Below the pieces are notes generated by a model. That model saw only the letters and a list, made by a program, of their open reading frames with translations. It was not told where the DNA came from and ran no database searches. The translations under genes were made by a program, and so were the position numbers. From the NCBI GenBank assembly GCA_900114805.1, contig FOZN01000003.1, positions 434,001 through 498,000 on the forward strand: a DNA stretch of 64,000 bases, written 5' to 3'. Below, in pieces: positions 1-7,119 of this stretch. The DNA comes from Agrococcus baldri. GTDB lineage: Bacteria; Actinomycetota; Actinomycetes; Actinomycetales; Microbacteriaceae. Each line of letters opens with the position of its first letter. The stretch's first letter is position 1.

Positions 1-210
1 ACGTCCGCCGCCTGTCGAGTCGAGGAACGCTGCACCGGCTGTCGCGCTGCCGTCGCCTTCCATGTGGATGCCGGCGGGGATGTTGACCGCGAGGCCGGTG
101 CCGTGACTGATCGACGAGTGCGCGAGTGGCGAGGCGGTCTCGAGTTGACGGATGCGGCGCTTGAGGTCGCGCAGCTCGGCTGCGAGGTTGCCGGGGTTGT
201 CGTTGATCAT
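1..210 (-). CDS. Putative phage structural (tail-type) protein, N-terminal part
   Basis: The gene runs off the left edge, so only its first 70 codons are seen. It begins at an ATG (208-210) with a good GAAGGAAA ribosome site just upstream. The product starts MINDNPGNLAAELRDLKRRI, a charged helix of the kind that opens many actinophage minor tail or tail-associated proteins, then becomes Gly/Ala-rich. Assignment to phage structure rests on this resemblance and on the neighbouring integrase-bearing element, so it is an inference. It is the most downstream gene visible in the element. Confidence 0.5.
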   Translation of the reverse strand, partial: MINDNPGNLAAELRDLKRRIRQLETASPLAHSSISHGTGLAVNIPAGIHMEGDGSATAGAAFLDSTGGGR

Positions 211-476
211 GCTGTTTCCTTCGTTCGGTTGATGTGGATGACTTCGTGCTTGCCTCGGCAGTAGGTGCCGCAGCCGGTCGCGTAGAGCACCGAGTCGCGG
301 TCGGATGCTTCGGAGTAGGTGGGCCAGAGCGTGAACGTTGCTGCCGGCCCGCACCATGCGACGAGAGTCCAGTCGCCGGTGCCGGTGATCCATTTCGCTG
401 CGGGGTACTTGCAGCGGAGGAAGCCTCGGGAGGTTGCGTGCTCACGACGGCATCGGCAGATGCTCCAGTCGGTCAC
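207..476 (-). CDS. Small cysteine-rich hypothetical protein of the element
   Basis: I start this 89-residue protein at a GTG (474-476) that overlaps the stop of the upstream gene as GTGA, which indicates translational coupling. A longer start would overlap the neighbour heavily. The sequence has a CRCRREH run and later cysteines (KYPAAKW, AWCGP, GCGTYCRG) that could bind metal. I recognise no family. Its stop overlaps the start of the tail-type gene by four bases, so the genes form one tight operon. Confidence 0.55.
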   Translation of the reverse strand: MTDWSICRCRREHATSRGFLRCKYPAAKWITGTGDWTLVAWCGPAATFTLWPTYSEASDRDSVLYATGCGTYCRGKHEVIHINRTKETA

Positions 477-610
477 GAGGTCACCTCGCATGTCGGGTGC
501 GTGGCGTGCCCGTCGGCGACGATGGATGCGTGCAGCGGCCATCCGCAGGTTGCGCAGTGGAAGCCGGTGTTAGGCCAGTCGTGCCGGTTGAGGTCGGATC
601 GCGTCGTCAT
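473..610 (-). CDS. 45-residue zinc-finger-like protein
   Basis: The ATG (608-610) overlaps the stop of the upstream ATPase gene as ATGA, so the two are probably translationally coupled. The product carries CxxC (CATC), a histidine four residues later, and a terminal HPTCEV, giving a C-x2-C-x4-H...H-P-x-C pattern. The same pattern ends the upstream ATPase (CRIC...HPGCEV). This small gene therefore looks like a free-standing copy of the ATPase's C-terminal metal-binding tail. The function is unknown. Confidence 0.6.
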   Translation of the reverse strand: MTTRSDLNRHDWPNTGFHCATCGWPLHASIVADGHATHPTCEVTS

Positions 611-1977
611 GCCGCCACCTCGCATCCGGGGTGGGTGGTGCTCTCCGCAGCGATCGCCGGGTGCATGGACTGGCCGCAGATGCGGCATCGCGGGTTGGTG
701 CCAGATTCTGCAGTAGGTGCCCCAAGGCTTCCTGCCCTCTTATCTAGGGGCTGGGTGGGTACTGCAGTTTCTGGCACCGAATCCGGAGCGTCGTTGGTGG
801 TGGTCTGGGTGGGTACTGCAGAATCTGGCATCACTTTTGGTGCCAGCGCATCGGGGTCGATGCCGTCGCGCAGTGTGTATGTCCAGATGGTGACTTCTCG
901 GCCGCCGTTGTGCCCGTCGGTCTCGTCGACGCTCAAGACTTCGAGCATGTTGAGCGCCTGCAGCTCGCGGTCGACGGTTGCTCTTGGCATCCCGAGTCGC
1001 TTGCGAACGTCTGCGGTTGACGCGCCAGGGTTGGCCGCGATGTCGTCGATGATCCGCAGTCGGATCGGCGGCACCGAGTCGCGGGCGCATCTGACTGCGA
1101 GGCGCAGCGCATCGGGTCTCGACATTCCGAGTGACACCGCACCCCGGACGATCTGCGCCAGTTGCTTGGCGAACCGGGTGGGCATCTCGGGTGCGTGCGC
1201 GTCGATCACGTCGCCCCGGTAGTCGCGTTCCACTGCCGTCCTGGCGAGTGTTACGAGATCCGCGGCGGCCAGCAGTGTGTCTGTCTCGTCGGCGGTCATT
1301 GTGATGCCATGCGGGTTCATGGTGTCCATGACGCCGGCGACCGCGTCTGCAAGCTCGGCGCGCATCTGGGTCTCGTGGCCGGTGTTCCCGATCGCCTGCC
1401 GTCCTGCGGCCTGCCGCCCTACGGTCGAGTCCATCCGCACGAGCACGAATCGGTCACCCATGCTCGAGATGACCGCGTGCGCCTTGTCCCATGCGGTTGT
1501 GACTGCGCCGACGAGCACGAGCCTGCCGTGCCAGTCGAGCGTCTGCCCGCCGTCTGTGCCGACGTTGCGGAACCAACTGCCGTCGTACACCTCGCGGAGC
1601 GCACCGAGCACGCTTGCGCGTTGGTCGCCCGACATCGAGAGGATGGACGTCACATCCTTGATGACGACGATTCCGCGGTCGCCCACCTTGCGTAGCAGGC
1701 CGCCTGTCGCGTCCGCGGAGCGTTCGCGGGTCGACGTGGCCGACAGCAGCGCGCCCTCGGATGCGATGGTCGAGACGATGGTCGCGTCGACTCCTGCGAG
1801 CGCTCCTACGGTCTCGGTCTTTGCGTTGCCCGAGCCTGAGATGACGAGCATCCAAACGGGGTCGCCGTCCAGCCGTTCGCAGGCTGCAGTGGCGAGCACC
1901 GCGTCGAGCGCTTGGGTGTCATAGTCGCTGCCGAGCCACTTGCGGTAGACGCCGTGCACTTCGGGGAGTGTCGTCAT
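607..1977 (-). CDS. Phage/element P-loop ATPase with winged-helix and zinc-binding tail
   Basis: This is a 456-residue protein starting at the ATG that overlaps the upstream stop (ATGA, 1974-1977). Residues 48-54 read GSGNAKT, a variant Walker A motif with Ala at the usual Gly. Residues 102-108 (GIVVIKD) fit Walker B, and RLVLVGAVTTAWD fits a sensor strand. Near residue 330 a helix-turn-helix segment (ASTADVRKRLGMPRATVDRE) looks like a winged-helix DNA-binding domain. The C terminus is a C-x2-C-x4-H...H-P-x-C module. A DNA-replication or helicase-loading ATPase of a temperate phage is plausible. The exact family is not recognised. Confidence 0.65.
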   Translation of the reverse strand: MTTLPEVHGVYRKWLGSDYDTQALDAVLATAACERLDGDPVWMLVISGSGNAKTETVGALAGVDATIVSTIASEGALLSATSTRERSADATGGLLRKVGDRGIVVIKDVTSILSMSGDQRASVLGALREVYDGSWFRNVGTDGGQTLDWHGRLVLVGAVTTAWDKAHAVISSMGDRFVLVRMDSTVGRQAAGRQAIGNTGHETQMRAELADAVAGVMDTMNPHGITMTADETDTLLAAADLVTLARTAVERDYRGDVIDAHAPEMPTRFAKQLAQIVRGAVSLGMSRPDALRLAVRCARDSVPPIRLRIIDDIAANPGASTADVRKRLGMPRATVDRELQALNMLEVLSVDETDGHNGGREVTIWTYTLRDGIDPDALAPKVMPDSAVPTQTTTNDAPDSVPETAVPTQPLDKRAGSLGAPTAESGTNPRCRICGQSMHPAIAAESTTHPGCEVAA

Positions 1978-2423
1978 GCTGCACCCCGAATCGCTGCTGA
2001 GAGCGCGCGGTGCATCCACTCGGGAGAGAGCGGGTCGACACCGGGAGGCGTAGAGGCAATTGCGCTCTGCATGCGACTTTCGACGGCCGTCGCGTTTTCG
2101 CTCGGATACGCCTTCGCGTAGAGCCTGGTCGCGTCCCATTCGGCCTGCGCGACTCGCTCAGCCTGCGCCTGGTAGCCGTAGCCGTGCCCGAGGTTGAATA
2201 GGTCGACTGCGCTTCGGGAGTAGCGGCCCAGCTCGTAGAGCGACAGGTCGCCGGATGCGAGCGCGTCCACAATGTCGCCGAGAATGGCGTCGGCGCGTCG
2301 AATTCGCCGGCCCAATTCTGCCGTTTGTGGGCGACTAGCGGTATAATCGAAAGTGAAGCCGCCGCCAATGGTTTCCGATTCAGCTCCTTTATCCGAGGGG
2401 CTGAATCTCTTTTCGGTGCTCAA
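1974..2423 (-). CDS. Hypothetical element protein
   Basis: A 149-residue, mostly helical, charged protein without an identifiable motif. Its start overlaps the preceding stop (ATGA at 2420-2423) and its stop overlaps the ATPase start, so it belongs to the same translationally coupled operon. Segments such as ELGRRIRRADAILGDIV and RVAQAEWDATRLYAKAY suggest helical packing. A replication accessory role is only a guess from gene order. Confidence 0.6.
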   Translation of the reverse strand: MSTEKRFSPSDKGAESETIGGGFTFDYTASRPQTAELGRRIRRADAILGDIVDALASGDLSLYELGRYSRSAVDLFNLGHGYGYQAQAERVAQAEWDATRLYAKAYPSENATAVESRMQSAIASTPPGVDPLSPEWMHRALSAAIRGAA

Positions 2424-2638
2424 GCCGCAACACCGCCTCGCAGCAGCGACGCGATGCGATCGCGCTGTTGAGGCGTCAGTGGGGGAGCTTCAGCGACGAC
2501 GCGCTCGACGTACTCGGCGAGACGCGCGGCCTTCAAATTGCGCCGCGCCTCGAGCAGGTCGGGGTCATCGGCGGTACGGGATCGGGACAGCGACGCGACT
2601 CTTGCGCGTTCACTGGTCCAAGACGACAAAGAGGACAC
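2420..2638 (-). CDS. Small helical phage-type protein
   Basis: I choose the GTG start at 2636-2638 because a strong GGAGG lies seven bases upstream; an in-frame ATG further upstream (2713) lacks such a site. The 72-residue product contains DDPDLLEARRNLKAARLAEY and a segment APPLTPQQRDRIASLL. That second pattern recurs in short proteins of actinobacterial phages and prophages, with no assigned function. It is the first gene of the coupled operon running leftward to position 1. Confidence 0.6.
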   Translation of the reverse strand: MSSLSSWTSERARVASLSRSRTADDPDLLEARRNLKAARLAEYVERVVAEAPPLTPQQRDRIASLLRGGVAA

Positions 2639-2664
2639 TTCGAACCTCCGCAGTAGCGGTGATT

Positions 2665-2708
2665 CACAAGTGCCCTCTTGTGCTGAACGCGTCCACCTCG
2701 CGAGGTGG
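2665..2708. promoter_or_regulatory. Two dyads in the element's intergenic region
   Basis: Two inverted repeats sit between two minus-strand operons of the element. The first is CACAAG-N6-CTTGTG (2665-2682). The second is a perfect 16-base palindrome, CCACCTCGCGAGGTGG (2693-2708). They lie 30-70 bases upstream of the GTG at 2638, where operators or a promoter for the replication-type operon would be expected. The palindrome could also act as a terminator for the upstream gene. Neither role is proven. Confidence 0.4.
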
Positions 2709-2737
2709 GCCACAGGCTTAGTTAGATGCTAGCGCGA

Positions 2738-3268
2738 CTAAGCACCTATCTTCAACTGGACGATCGCGTTGGTGAGCCTCGCACGCGCAATAGCCGCGTC
2801 AACTAGCGGAATTTCGATGCGAAACTTCTCGAGCGGTTCGAAGCATTCGCGGCACTTGATTCCACTCGGCTGCCTCGACCATCGGCCCGTGCGTTCGCTG
2901 TGCCAGAGCGTGCGATGCTCGTGCTCGTCGACGTGGCCGAGCGTCGAGCCGCAACGGCCACAGCGGAGCTTCACTCGACGTGCGATTAGAGCGCCAGACG
3001 CCTTGCGCGGGTCGTAGTGCCCCTTGTCGCGTGCCTTCACTTGCTCGTCCGTCGCGATGTCATCGGTGACGCCGTACTGATCGCCGCGTGGATCTCGCCA
3101 GACGCCTGCAGCGCGCGCCTCGTCCTCGGTGATCGGCTCCCATTCGTCGCCAACCAGCTTCGAGTAGCGCAGGCCGTCCTGCGATCGGACGATCTGATAT
3201 TGGATTGCACCGGCCTCGGACGCCTCTCGCGCGCGACGGTTCCACCGCTCGCGCATGTTCTCAGTCAT
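2738..3268 (-). CDS. Zinc-ribbon hypothetical protein of the element
   Basis: 176 residues from the ATG at 3266-3268, which overlaps the end of the upstream gene by eight bases. A GTG nine bases further out is an alternative start. Two knuckles, CGRCG and CREC, about 45 residues apart, predict a treble-clef or zinc-ribbon fold. Between them lie many His and Trp residues (HVDEHEHRTLWHSERTG). No family is recognised. It lies downstream of the helix-turn-helix gene and probably shares its transcript. Confidence 0.6.
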   Translation of the reverse strand: MTENMRERWNRRAREASEAGAIQYQIVRSQDGLRYSKLVGDEWEPITEDEARAAGVWRDPRGDQYGVTDDIATDEQVKARDKGHYDPRKASGALIARRVKLRCGRCGSTLGHVDEHEHRTLWHSERTGRWSRQPSGIKCRECFEPLEKFRIEIPLVDAAIARARLTNAIVQLKIGA

Positions 3269-3926
3269 GCAGGCCACCGCTTTCGCGTGCCGTCATAAGT
3301 CGATCCTCTGCGGCGGGCCGGTCGAATGGGTACGGCACGCGCGGGCCGCGCTCGCTCGTCCAGTCGTCAGCCTCGCAGTCGAAGTACGCCGACAGCAGGC
3401 GGATTTCGTCGGCGGTGAACGGTGCGCGCCCATTGTGGAGGTCGCGTGCCCGCTGCGTGCTGATCTCGAGGATTTCCGCCAGGGGCTTCGCGGTCAGGTG
3501 CATGCCGTCCACGACGTAGGTGAGTGAGCCGCGAACGTTCGCGGCGACAGCGTTCACGCGCTGCTCGGGCAGTGAACGCCGGTCGAGTCGTGCCGCGAAC
3601 TCGCGGAGTCGCGCAGGCTCAGCCTCGAGGCGGTCAGCGAGCGCCCGCACAGCGTCGCCGTCCATTCCGACGAATGTCTCGTCGTCGAACGTTGCCAGCA
3701 CGTCAGCGTGCGCGCGCCCTTCGCCGTCGATCACCATTTCGTACTGGAGCAGTTCGTCGGCGTCGCTTTCGACCTTGTGGTGCCAGCGCTGCGGGTCGAC
3801 GTCCGCCCCATGGAACTCGCCGTCGCATCCGGTGACACCGCAGGCGGTCGCTCTCGCCTCCGCCTCGGTACGCCGCATTTCGGCCACGATCGCGTCGAAC
3901 TCGGTAGAATTGATAGTGGTCATCAT
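3261..3926 (-). CDS. Helix-turn-helix protein of the element
   Basis: A protein of about 221 residues. GAAAGG lies just upstream of two adjacent ATGs (3926 and 3923); the second has the better spacing. The C-terminal third (KPLAEILEISTQRARDLHNG followed by APFTADEIRLLSAYF) resembles the XRE/Cro helix-turn-helix with its typical second helical pair. The N-terminal half has CGVTGCDGEFH, a possible metal site. Next to the integrase, a repressor or excision regulator is a reasonable inference. No direct evidence separates these roles. Confidence 0.6.
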   Translation of the reverse strand: MMTTINSTEFDAIVAEMRRTEAEARATACGVTGCDGEFHGADVDPQRWHHKVESDADELLQYEMVIDGEGRAHADVLATFDDETFVGMDGDAVRALADRLEAEPARLREFAARLDRRSLPEQRVNAVAANVRGSLTYVVDGMHLTAKPLAEILEISTQRARDLHNGRAPFTADEIRLLSAYFDCEADDWTSERGPRVPYPFDRPAAEDRLMTARESGGLHD

Positions 3927-3988
3927 CTTGCCTTTCAGTGGGTGATGGTCTGCCCTCGTCGCGTCCTACCGCGGCGGGGGCTTTCTTG

Positions 3989-5368
3989 CTACTGCAACCA
4001 GTCGATACGGACGGATGCAGGGTCAAAGTCGCGGCCGGAGCCAGCCGGGAGGATCGTGACACGGAGCACTGACGACAGCACGAGCCGTTGTACGTCGATG
4101 CTCTTGCTCGCCCAGCGTTCAGCCACTTGCGGGCCTATGAGGTCGGCGGGGAGCGCTGCGGGGAGTGACCGCGCGACAGTCGCCGCGTGTGCGTCGCGGT
4201 CGGCTCGCAACTGCGCCGTGATGCGAGTGAGTTGGTCGAGCTCGAGCGCACCGGCCGCGTAGGCGTCGGCGGCGTTGCTCAGGCGTGCGTCGATAGCGGC
4301 GATCGCGTCGCGTGCCTCGGTAGCGGCATCGTCGTCGCCCTGTCTGAACAGGTCGAGCGCGTCGGGCCGCTCGAGGCGTGCCAGCAGTACGGCTGTCACC
4401 AGCTCGTCGACGGTCGACTGCTTGCGCCGGACGCCGTAGCAGGCTGCGCACGAATACGCGGCGGGCTGCCGCTTGGTGCCGCTCTTGGTAGTCGTCATGC
4501 GTCCGGGCGATCGCTTCATGCGGGCGCCGCACTTGCCGCACTCGGCGATGCCCGCCAGCAGGTGCTTAGGAGCACGCCCCGCGTAATGCTTAGCGCGCGC
4601 AGGATCGTTCAGCACGGCGACGATGCGCTCGTGGTCGTCCGGGGTGATGATCGGCTCCCAGAGGCCAGCACCGACGGTCTCGCCCCGGTATCGGCGGAGT
4701 CCTGCCAGCGACTCGCGCAGGATCATCTGCCGCAGAGTCGTGCCAGTCCAGATGCCCGAGCCTGTCGTGCGTCTCGGTGATTCGATCCCGCGAGCGTTCA
4801 GGTCGGCGGCGATCGACCGTAGTGGCTCACCCTCGAGCACGCGCCGCGCAACCTCGCGCACGACTGCCGCCTGATCGTCGACGATCACGAGCCCGTCCCC
4901 GTCGCGCCGGTACCCGTAGCCGACAGAGGGGGCGGGCTTGCCTTGCTTCGCGCGCTGCACGTTCGCCGCCCGCTGCCTCAGCCCCTTTTGCTCAGTCTCG
5001 AACGTCGACCATGCGGCGACGGTTCGAGCGACAGCACGGCCCGCAGGCGTGGCGAGGTCGAGCGACCCCTGCGTGACCATGTGAACCGGAATGTTCAGCG
5101 AAATGACCTTCTCGAGATCCGCCGACAGTCGCAACAGGCGATCCTGCGCCCACGTCACGACAGCGGCAGGACGGTCGCCCAGCATCCGCTCGAACGCGGG
5201 CCGCTCCTTGCCAGAGGTCGCGCTGATGTCGTTGTCGACGTACACCTGACCGATTGTGAGGCCGAGCCGGTCGGCGAGCTGGCGGCAGTCGGCCTCCTGG
5301 CGCTCGACGCCGGCCGACTCGCCGGTGCGATCCATGCTGATGCGGCAGTAAATGGCGGCCTGTGTCAT
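3989..5368 (-). CDS. Large serine recombinase (integrase)
   Basis: 459 residues in the phiC31/Bxb1-type large serine recombinase family. The N-terminal resolvase domain begins with YCRISMD, where Ser11 is the expected nucleophile, and continues with WAQDRLLR. The recombinase domain follows (GYGYRRDGDG; TTLRQMILRE). A zinc ribbon is seen around CGKCGARMKR and SCAACYG, followed by a helical coiled region. The enzyme would integrate and excise the element by recombining attP with attB. The start overlaps a 37-codon gene as ATGA. Its position at the very edge of the element, next to the tad remnant, marks an attachment-site end. Confidence 0.93.
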   Translation of the reverse strand: MTQAAIYCRISMDRTGESAGVERQEADCRQLADRLGLTIGQVYVDNDISATSGKERPAFERMLGDRPAAVVTWAQDRLLRLSADLEKVISLNIPVHMVTQGSLDLATPAGRAVARTVAAWSTFETEQKGLRQRAANVQRAKQGKPAPSVGYGYRRDGDGLVIVDDQAAVVREVARRVLEGEPLRSIAADLNARGIESPRRTTGSGIWTGTTLRQMILRESLAGLRRYRGETVGAGLWEPIITPDDHERIVAVLNDPARAKHYAGRAPKHLLAGIAECGKCGARMKRSPGRMTTTKSGTKRQPAAYSCAACYGVRRKQSTVDELVTAVLLARLERPDALDLFRQGDDDAATEARDAIAAIDARLSNAADAYAAGALELDQLTRITAQLRADRDAHAATVARSLPAALPADLIGPQVAERWASKSIDVQRLVLSSVLRVTILPAGSGRDFDPASVRIDWLQ

Positions 5369-5478
5369 GCGTTCGACTCCTTCGCCGGCGGCACCAGTGG
5401 ATCGTCGCTCAAGTCGATGATCGGCGTCGACTCGCCGCGTGGTCCTGTCATATAGACCACGATCCCAGGAATGCTCAT
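5365..5478 (-). CDS. 37-residue peptide translationally coupled to the integrase
   Basis: An ATG at 5476-5478 opens a 37-codon frame (MSIPGIVVYMTGPRGESTPI and onward) whose stop overlaps the integrase start as ATGA. The overlap and placement suggest a real small gene that feeds ribosomes into the integrase. It begins almost on the junction with tad DNA. It could be a small recombination accessory factor, or simply a leader frame. The existence of the gene is moderately supported; its function is unknown. Confidence 0.45.
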   Translation of the reverse strand: MSIPGIVVYMTGPRGESTPIIDLSDDPLVPPAKESNA

Positions 5479-5500
5479 GTAAAGCAACCTATTCGAAATG
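5479..5500. other. Probable attachment-site junction (attR side) of the element
   Basis: Left of this interval all genes are minus-strand element genes ending with the integrase. Right of it a plus-strand frame resembles the C terminus of a tad F-domain protein, with an in-frame TAA at 5480-5482 just upstream. The change from element to chromosome therefore falls here. The crossover core cannot be located without the other end of the element, which lies outside the window. Confidence 0.5.
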
Positions 5501-5587
5501 CTCGTGCCACTGGTGTTCGGGCTCCTGCCGACCACCGTCGCGTTCGCGCTGTGGCCCGGCATCCACGTCCTGCAAGTCGGATTCTGA
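5483..5587 (+). pseudogene. C-terminal remnant of a tadC/GspF-like pilus gene
   Basis: The frame ends with MLVPLVFGLLPTTVAFALWP and a few more residues before a TGA at 5585-5587. This is a single hydrophobic helix followed by a short tail, as at the C terminus of type II secretion F-domain (TadB/TadC) proteins. It sits where tadC is expected, directly before the flp-like and tadE genes. The rest of the gene is missing, and the frame is closed upstream by a stop at the presumed element junction. I infer that integration cut the gene. Confidence 0.55.
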
Positions 5588-5598
5588 AGGAGGAGCAC

Positions 5599-5787
5599 AT
5601 GTCGACGATCAGCCGACGATTCCAGCGCCTGGTCGGGCGCATGCACGACGAGGAGCGCGGCGACGTGCCCGGCTGGGTGCTCGTCACGCTGATGACCGCC
5701 GGGCTGGTGATCGTGATCTGGACGGTCGCGGGGCCGGCGCTCACGGGCGTCTTCGAGCAGGCGATCGCGCGCGTCACGAGCTTCTGA
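5599..5787 (+). CDS. Flp-pilin-like small membrane protein (DUF4244 type)
   Basis: 62 residues with a strong AAGGAGGAG ribosome site. A basic N-terminal stretch is followed by DEERGDVPGWVLVTLMTAGL and one hydrophobic helix. This is the arrangement of the short Flp-like proteins encoded between tadC and tadE in actinobacterial tad loci. It is probably the pilin or a minor pilin-like subunit. The gene stops in a TGATG overlap with tadE. Confidence 0.75.
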   Translation: MSTISRRFQRLVGRMHDEERGDVPGWVLVTLMTAGLVIVIWTVAGPALTGVFEQAIARVTSF

Positions 5788-6167
5788 TGCGGCTGGCCGA
5801 CGAGCGCGGCTCGGCGGTCGCCGAGTTCACGATGGTGGCAGGGCTGCTCGTCGTGCTCGTGCTCTCGGTCATGCAGCTCTCGCTGGCGCTGCACGTGCGC
5901 GCGACCGTGGCCGATGCGGCCGCAGAGGGCGCGCGCCACGCGTCCCTGGTCGGGGCGGATGCGTCGGCCGGCGTCGTGCGCACCAGGCAGCTGATCACGA
6001 TGGCGATCGGCGCCAGCTACGCCGAGCAGGTCTCGGCTTCGACCGCGACGGTCGCCGGGCTCGAGACCATCGAGATCCGCGTGGCCGCGCCGCTGCCCGT
6101 GTTCGGACTGATCGGTCCGACGGCGCTGGAGGTGACCGGGCATGCGCCGGTCGAGACGCTGGGCTGA
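5787..6167 (+). CDS. TadE-family pilus assembly protein
   Basis: 126 residues. The N terminus (DERGSAVAEFTMVAGLLVVL) shows the TadE signature, a Gly-Ser-Ala-x-x-E-F before a single transmembrane helix that works as a pseudopilin-like anchor. The remainder is an extracytoplasmic domain. It overlaps the flp-like stop by TGATG and the next gene by 26 bases, so these genes are co-translated. The expected role is tight-adherence pilus assembly at the membrane. Confidence 0.8.
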   Translation: MRLADERGSAVAEFTMVAGLLVVLVLSVMQLSLALHVRATVADAAAEGARHASLVGADASAGVVRTRQLITMAIGASYAEQVSASTATVAGLETIEIRVAAPLPVFGLIGPTALEVTGHAPVETLG

Positions 6168-6636
6168 GCGCTGGCCCGGCCTCGTCCGCGCTGCGCGCCG
6201 TCTGGCCGACGACTCCGGCTCCGCCTCGCTCGAGTTCCTCACCGTCGGCGTGCTGCTGCTCGTGCCACTCGTCTACCTGGTGCTCACGCTCGGGCAGATC
6301 CAGCACGCGGTGCTGGGGCTCGAGGGCGGGGCACGCCATGCCGCGCGCACGATCGCGCAGGCGGACTCGCACGATGCCGGCCTCGCGGCCGCCGACCGTG
6401 CGCTGCGCGTCGCGATGGCGGATGCGGGGCTCGCCGCCGAGCAGGTGGGGGTCACGATCTCCTGCGCCCCCGATCCCGACGCCTGCGACACCCCTCGAGG
6501 GACGGTCACGGTGGAGGTCGGTGCGACCGTGCCGCTGCCGTTCGCGCCGCCGGTGCTGCAGCTCGACGTCGGCCTCGGCGTGCCCATCTCGGCGCAGGCG
6601 ATGCAGCCCGTGTCGGCATTCGGGAGAACCCCGTGA
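6142..6636 (+). CDS. TadE-like pilus protein (second copy)
   Basis: 164 residues. The N terminus carries DDSGSASLEFLTVGVLLLVP, again the G-S-A-S-x-E-F plus membrane helix pattern. The start ATG lies inside the tadE gene, preceded by GGAGGTGA at a good distance. The exported part has two cysteines (SCAPDPDACD) that could form a disulfide. It is probably a second minor pilin of the same apparatus. Confidence 0.75.
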   Translation: MRRSRRWAERWPGLVRAARRLADDSGSASLEFLTVGVLLLVPLVYLVLTLGQIQHAVLGLEGGARHAARTIAQADSHDAGLAAADRALRVAMADAGLAAEQVGVTISCAPDPDACDTPRGTVTVEVGATVPLPFAPPVLQLDVGLGVPISAQAMQPVSAFGRTP

Positions 6637-7079
6637 GGCGGCTGCTGCGCAGGGTGGTGCACGAGGAGGAAGGCTCCACGCTGCTGCTGACGATCGGCTT
6701 CGCCGCACTCGCGCTGTCGCTGATCATCGCGGTCACCGCTGCGACGAGCATGCTCATCGAGCGGCGGCGCCTGTTCACCGTCGCCGACGGCGCGGCGCTC
6801 GCGGCTGCCGAGGCGTTCGCGCTCGAGCAGGTGCGCTTCGACGGCTCGTCTGCCGCGCCCGAGCTCGCCGACGGGGCCGTCGATCGTGCGGCTGCCGCGT
6901 GGGCGTCGCGCGCCGGCGGCGATCTCGACGGCATCCGCGTCGACGGTGCAGCGGCCGACACCCGCAGCGCCACCGTCACCGTCTCCAGCGCATGGCGGCC
7001 ACCGGTCGTCTCCCTGCTGCTGCCCGAGGGCATCCGCCTCGACGTCACCTCGACCGCCCGCGCTGTCTTTGTCGACTGA
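6633..7079 (+). CDS. TadG-like/Rv3654c-like pilus locus protein
   Basis: 148 residues from a GTG that overlaps the preceding stop (GTGA). The N-terminal [20 protein letters not shown] matches the short TadG-type N-terminal domain found last in actinobacterial tad clusters. It ends the tad operon. The full-length TadG von Willebrand domain is absent, as is usual for this shorter actinobacterial type. Confidence 0.72.
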   Translation: MRRLLRRVVHEEEGSTLLLTIGFAALALSLIIAVTAATSMLIERRRLFTVADGAALAAAEAFALEQVRFDGSSAAPELADGAVDRAAAAWASRAGGDLDGIRVDGAAADTRSATVTVSSAWRPPVVSLLLPEGIRLDVTSTARAVFVD

Positions 7080-7119
7080 GGCGCGCCATCGGGAGCACGC
7101 TGCGGAGCTGCGCTGCGGG

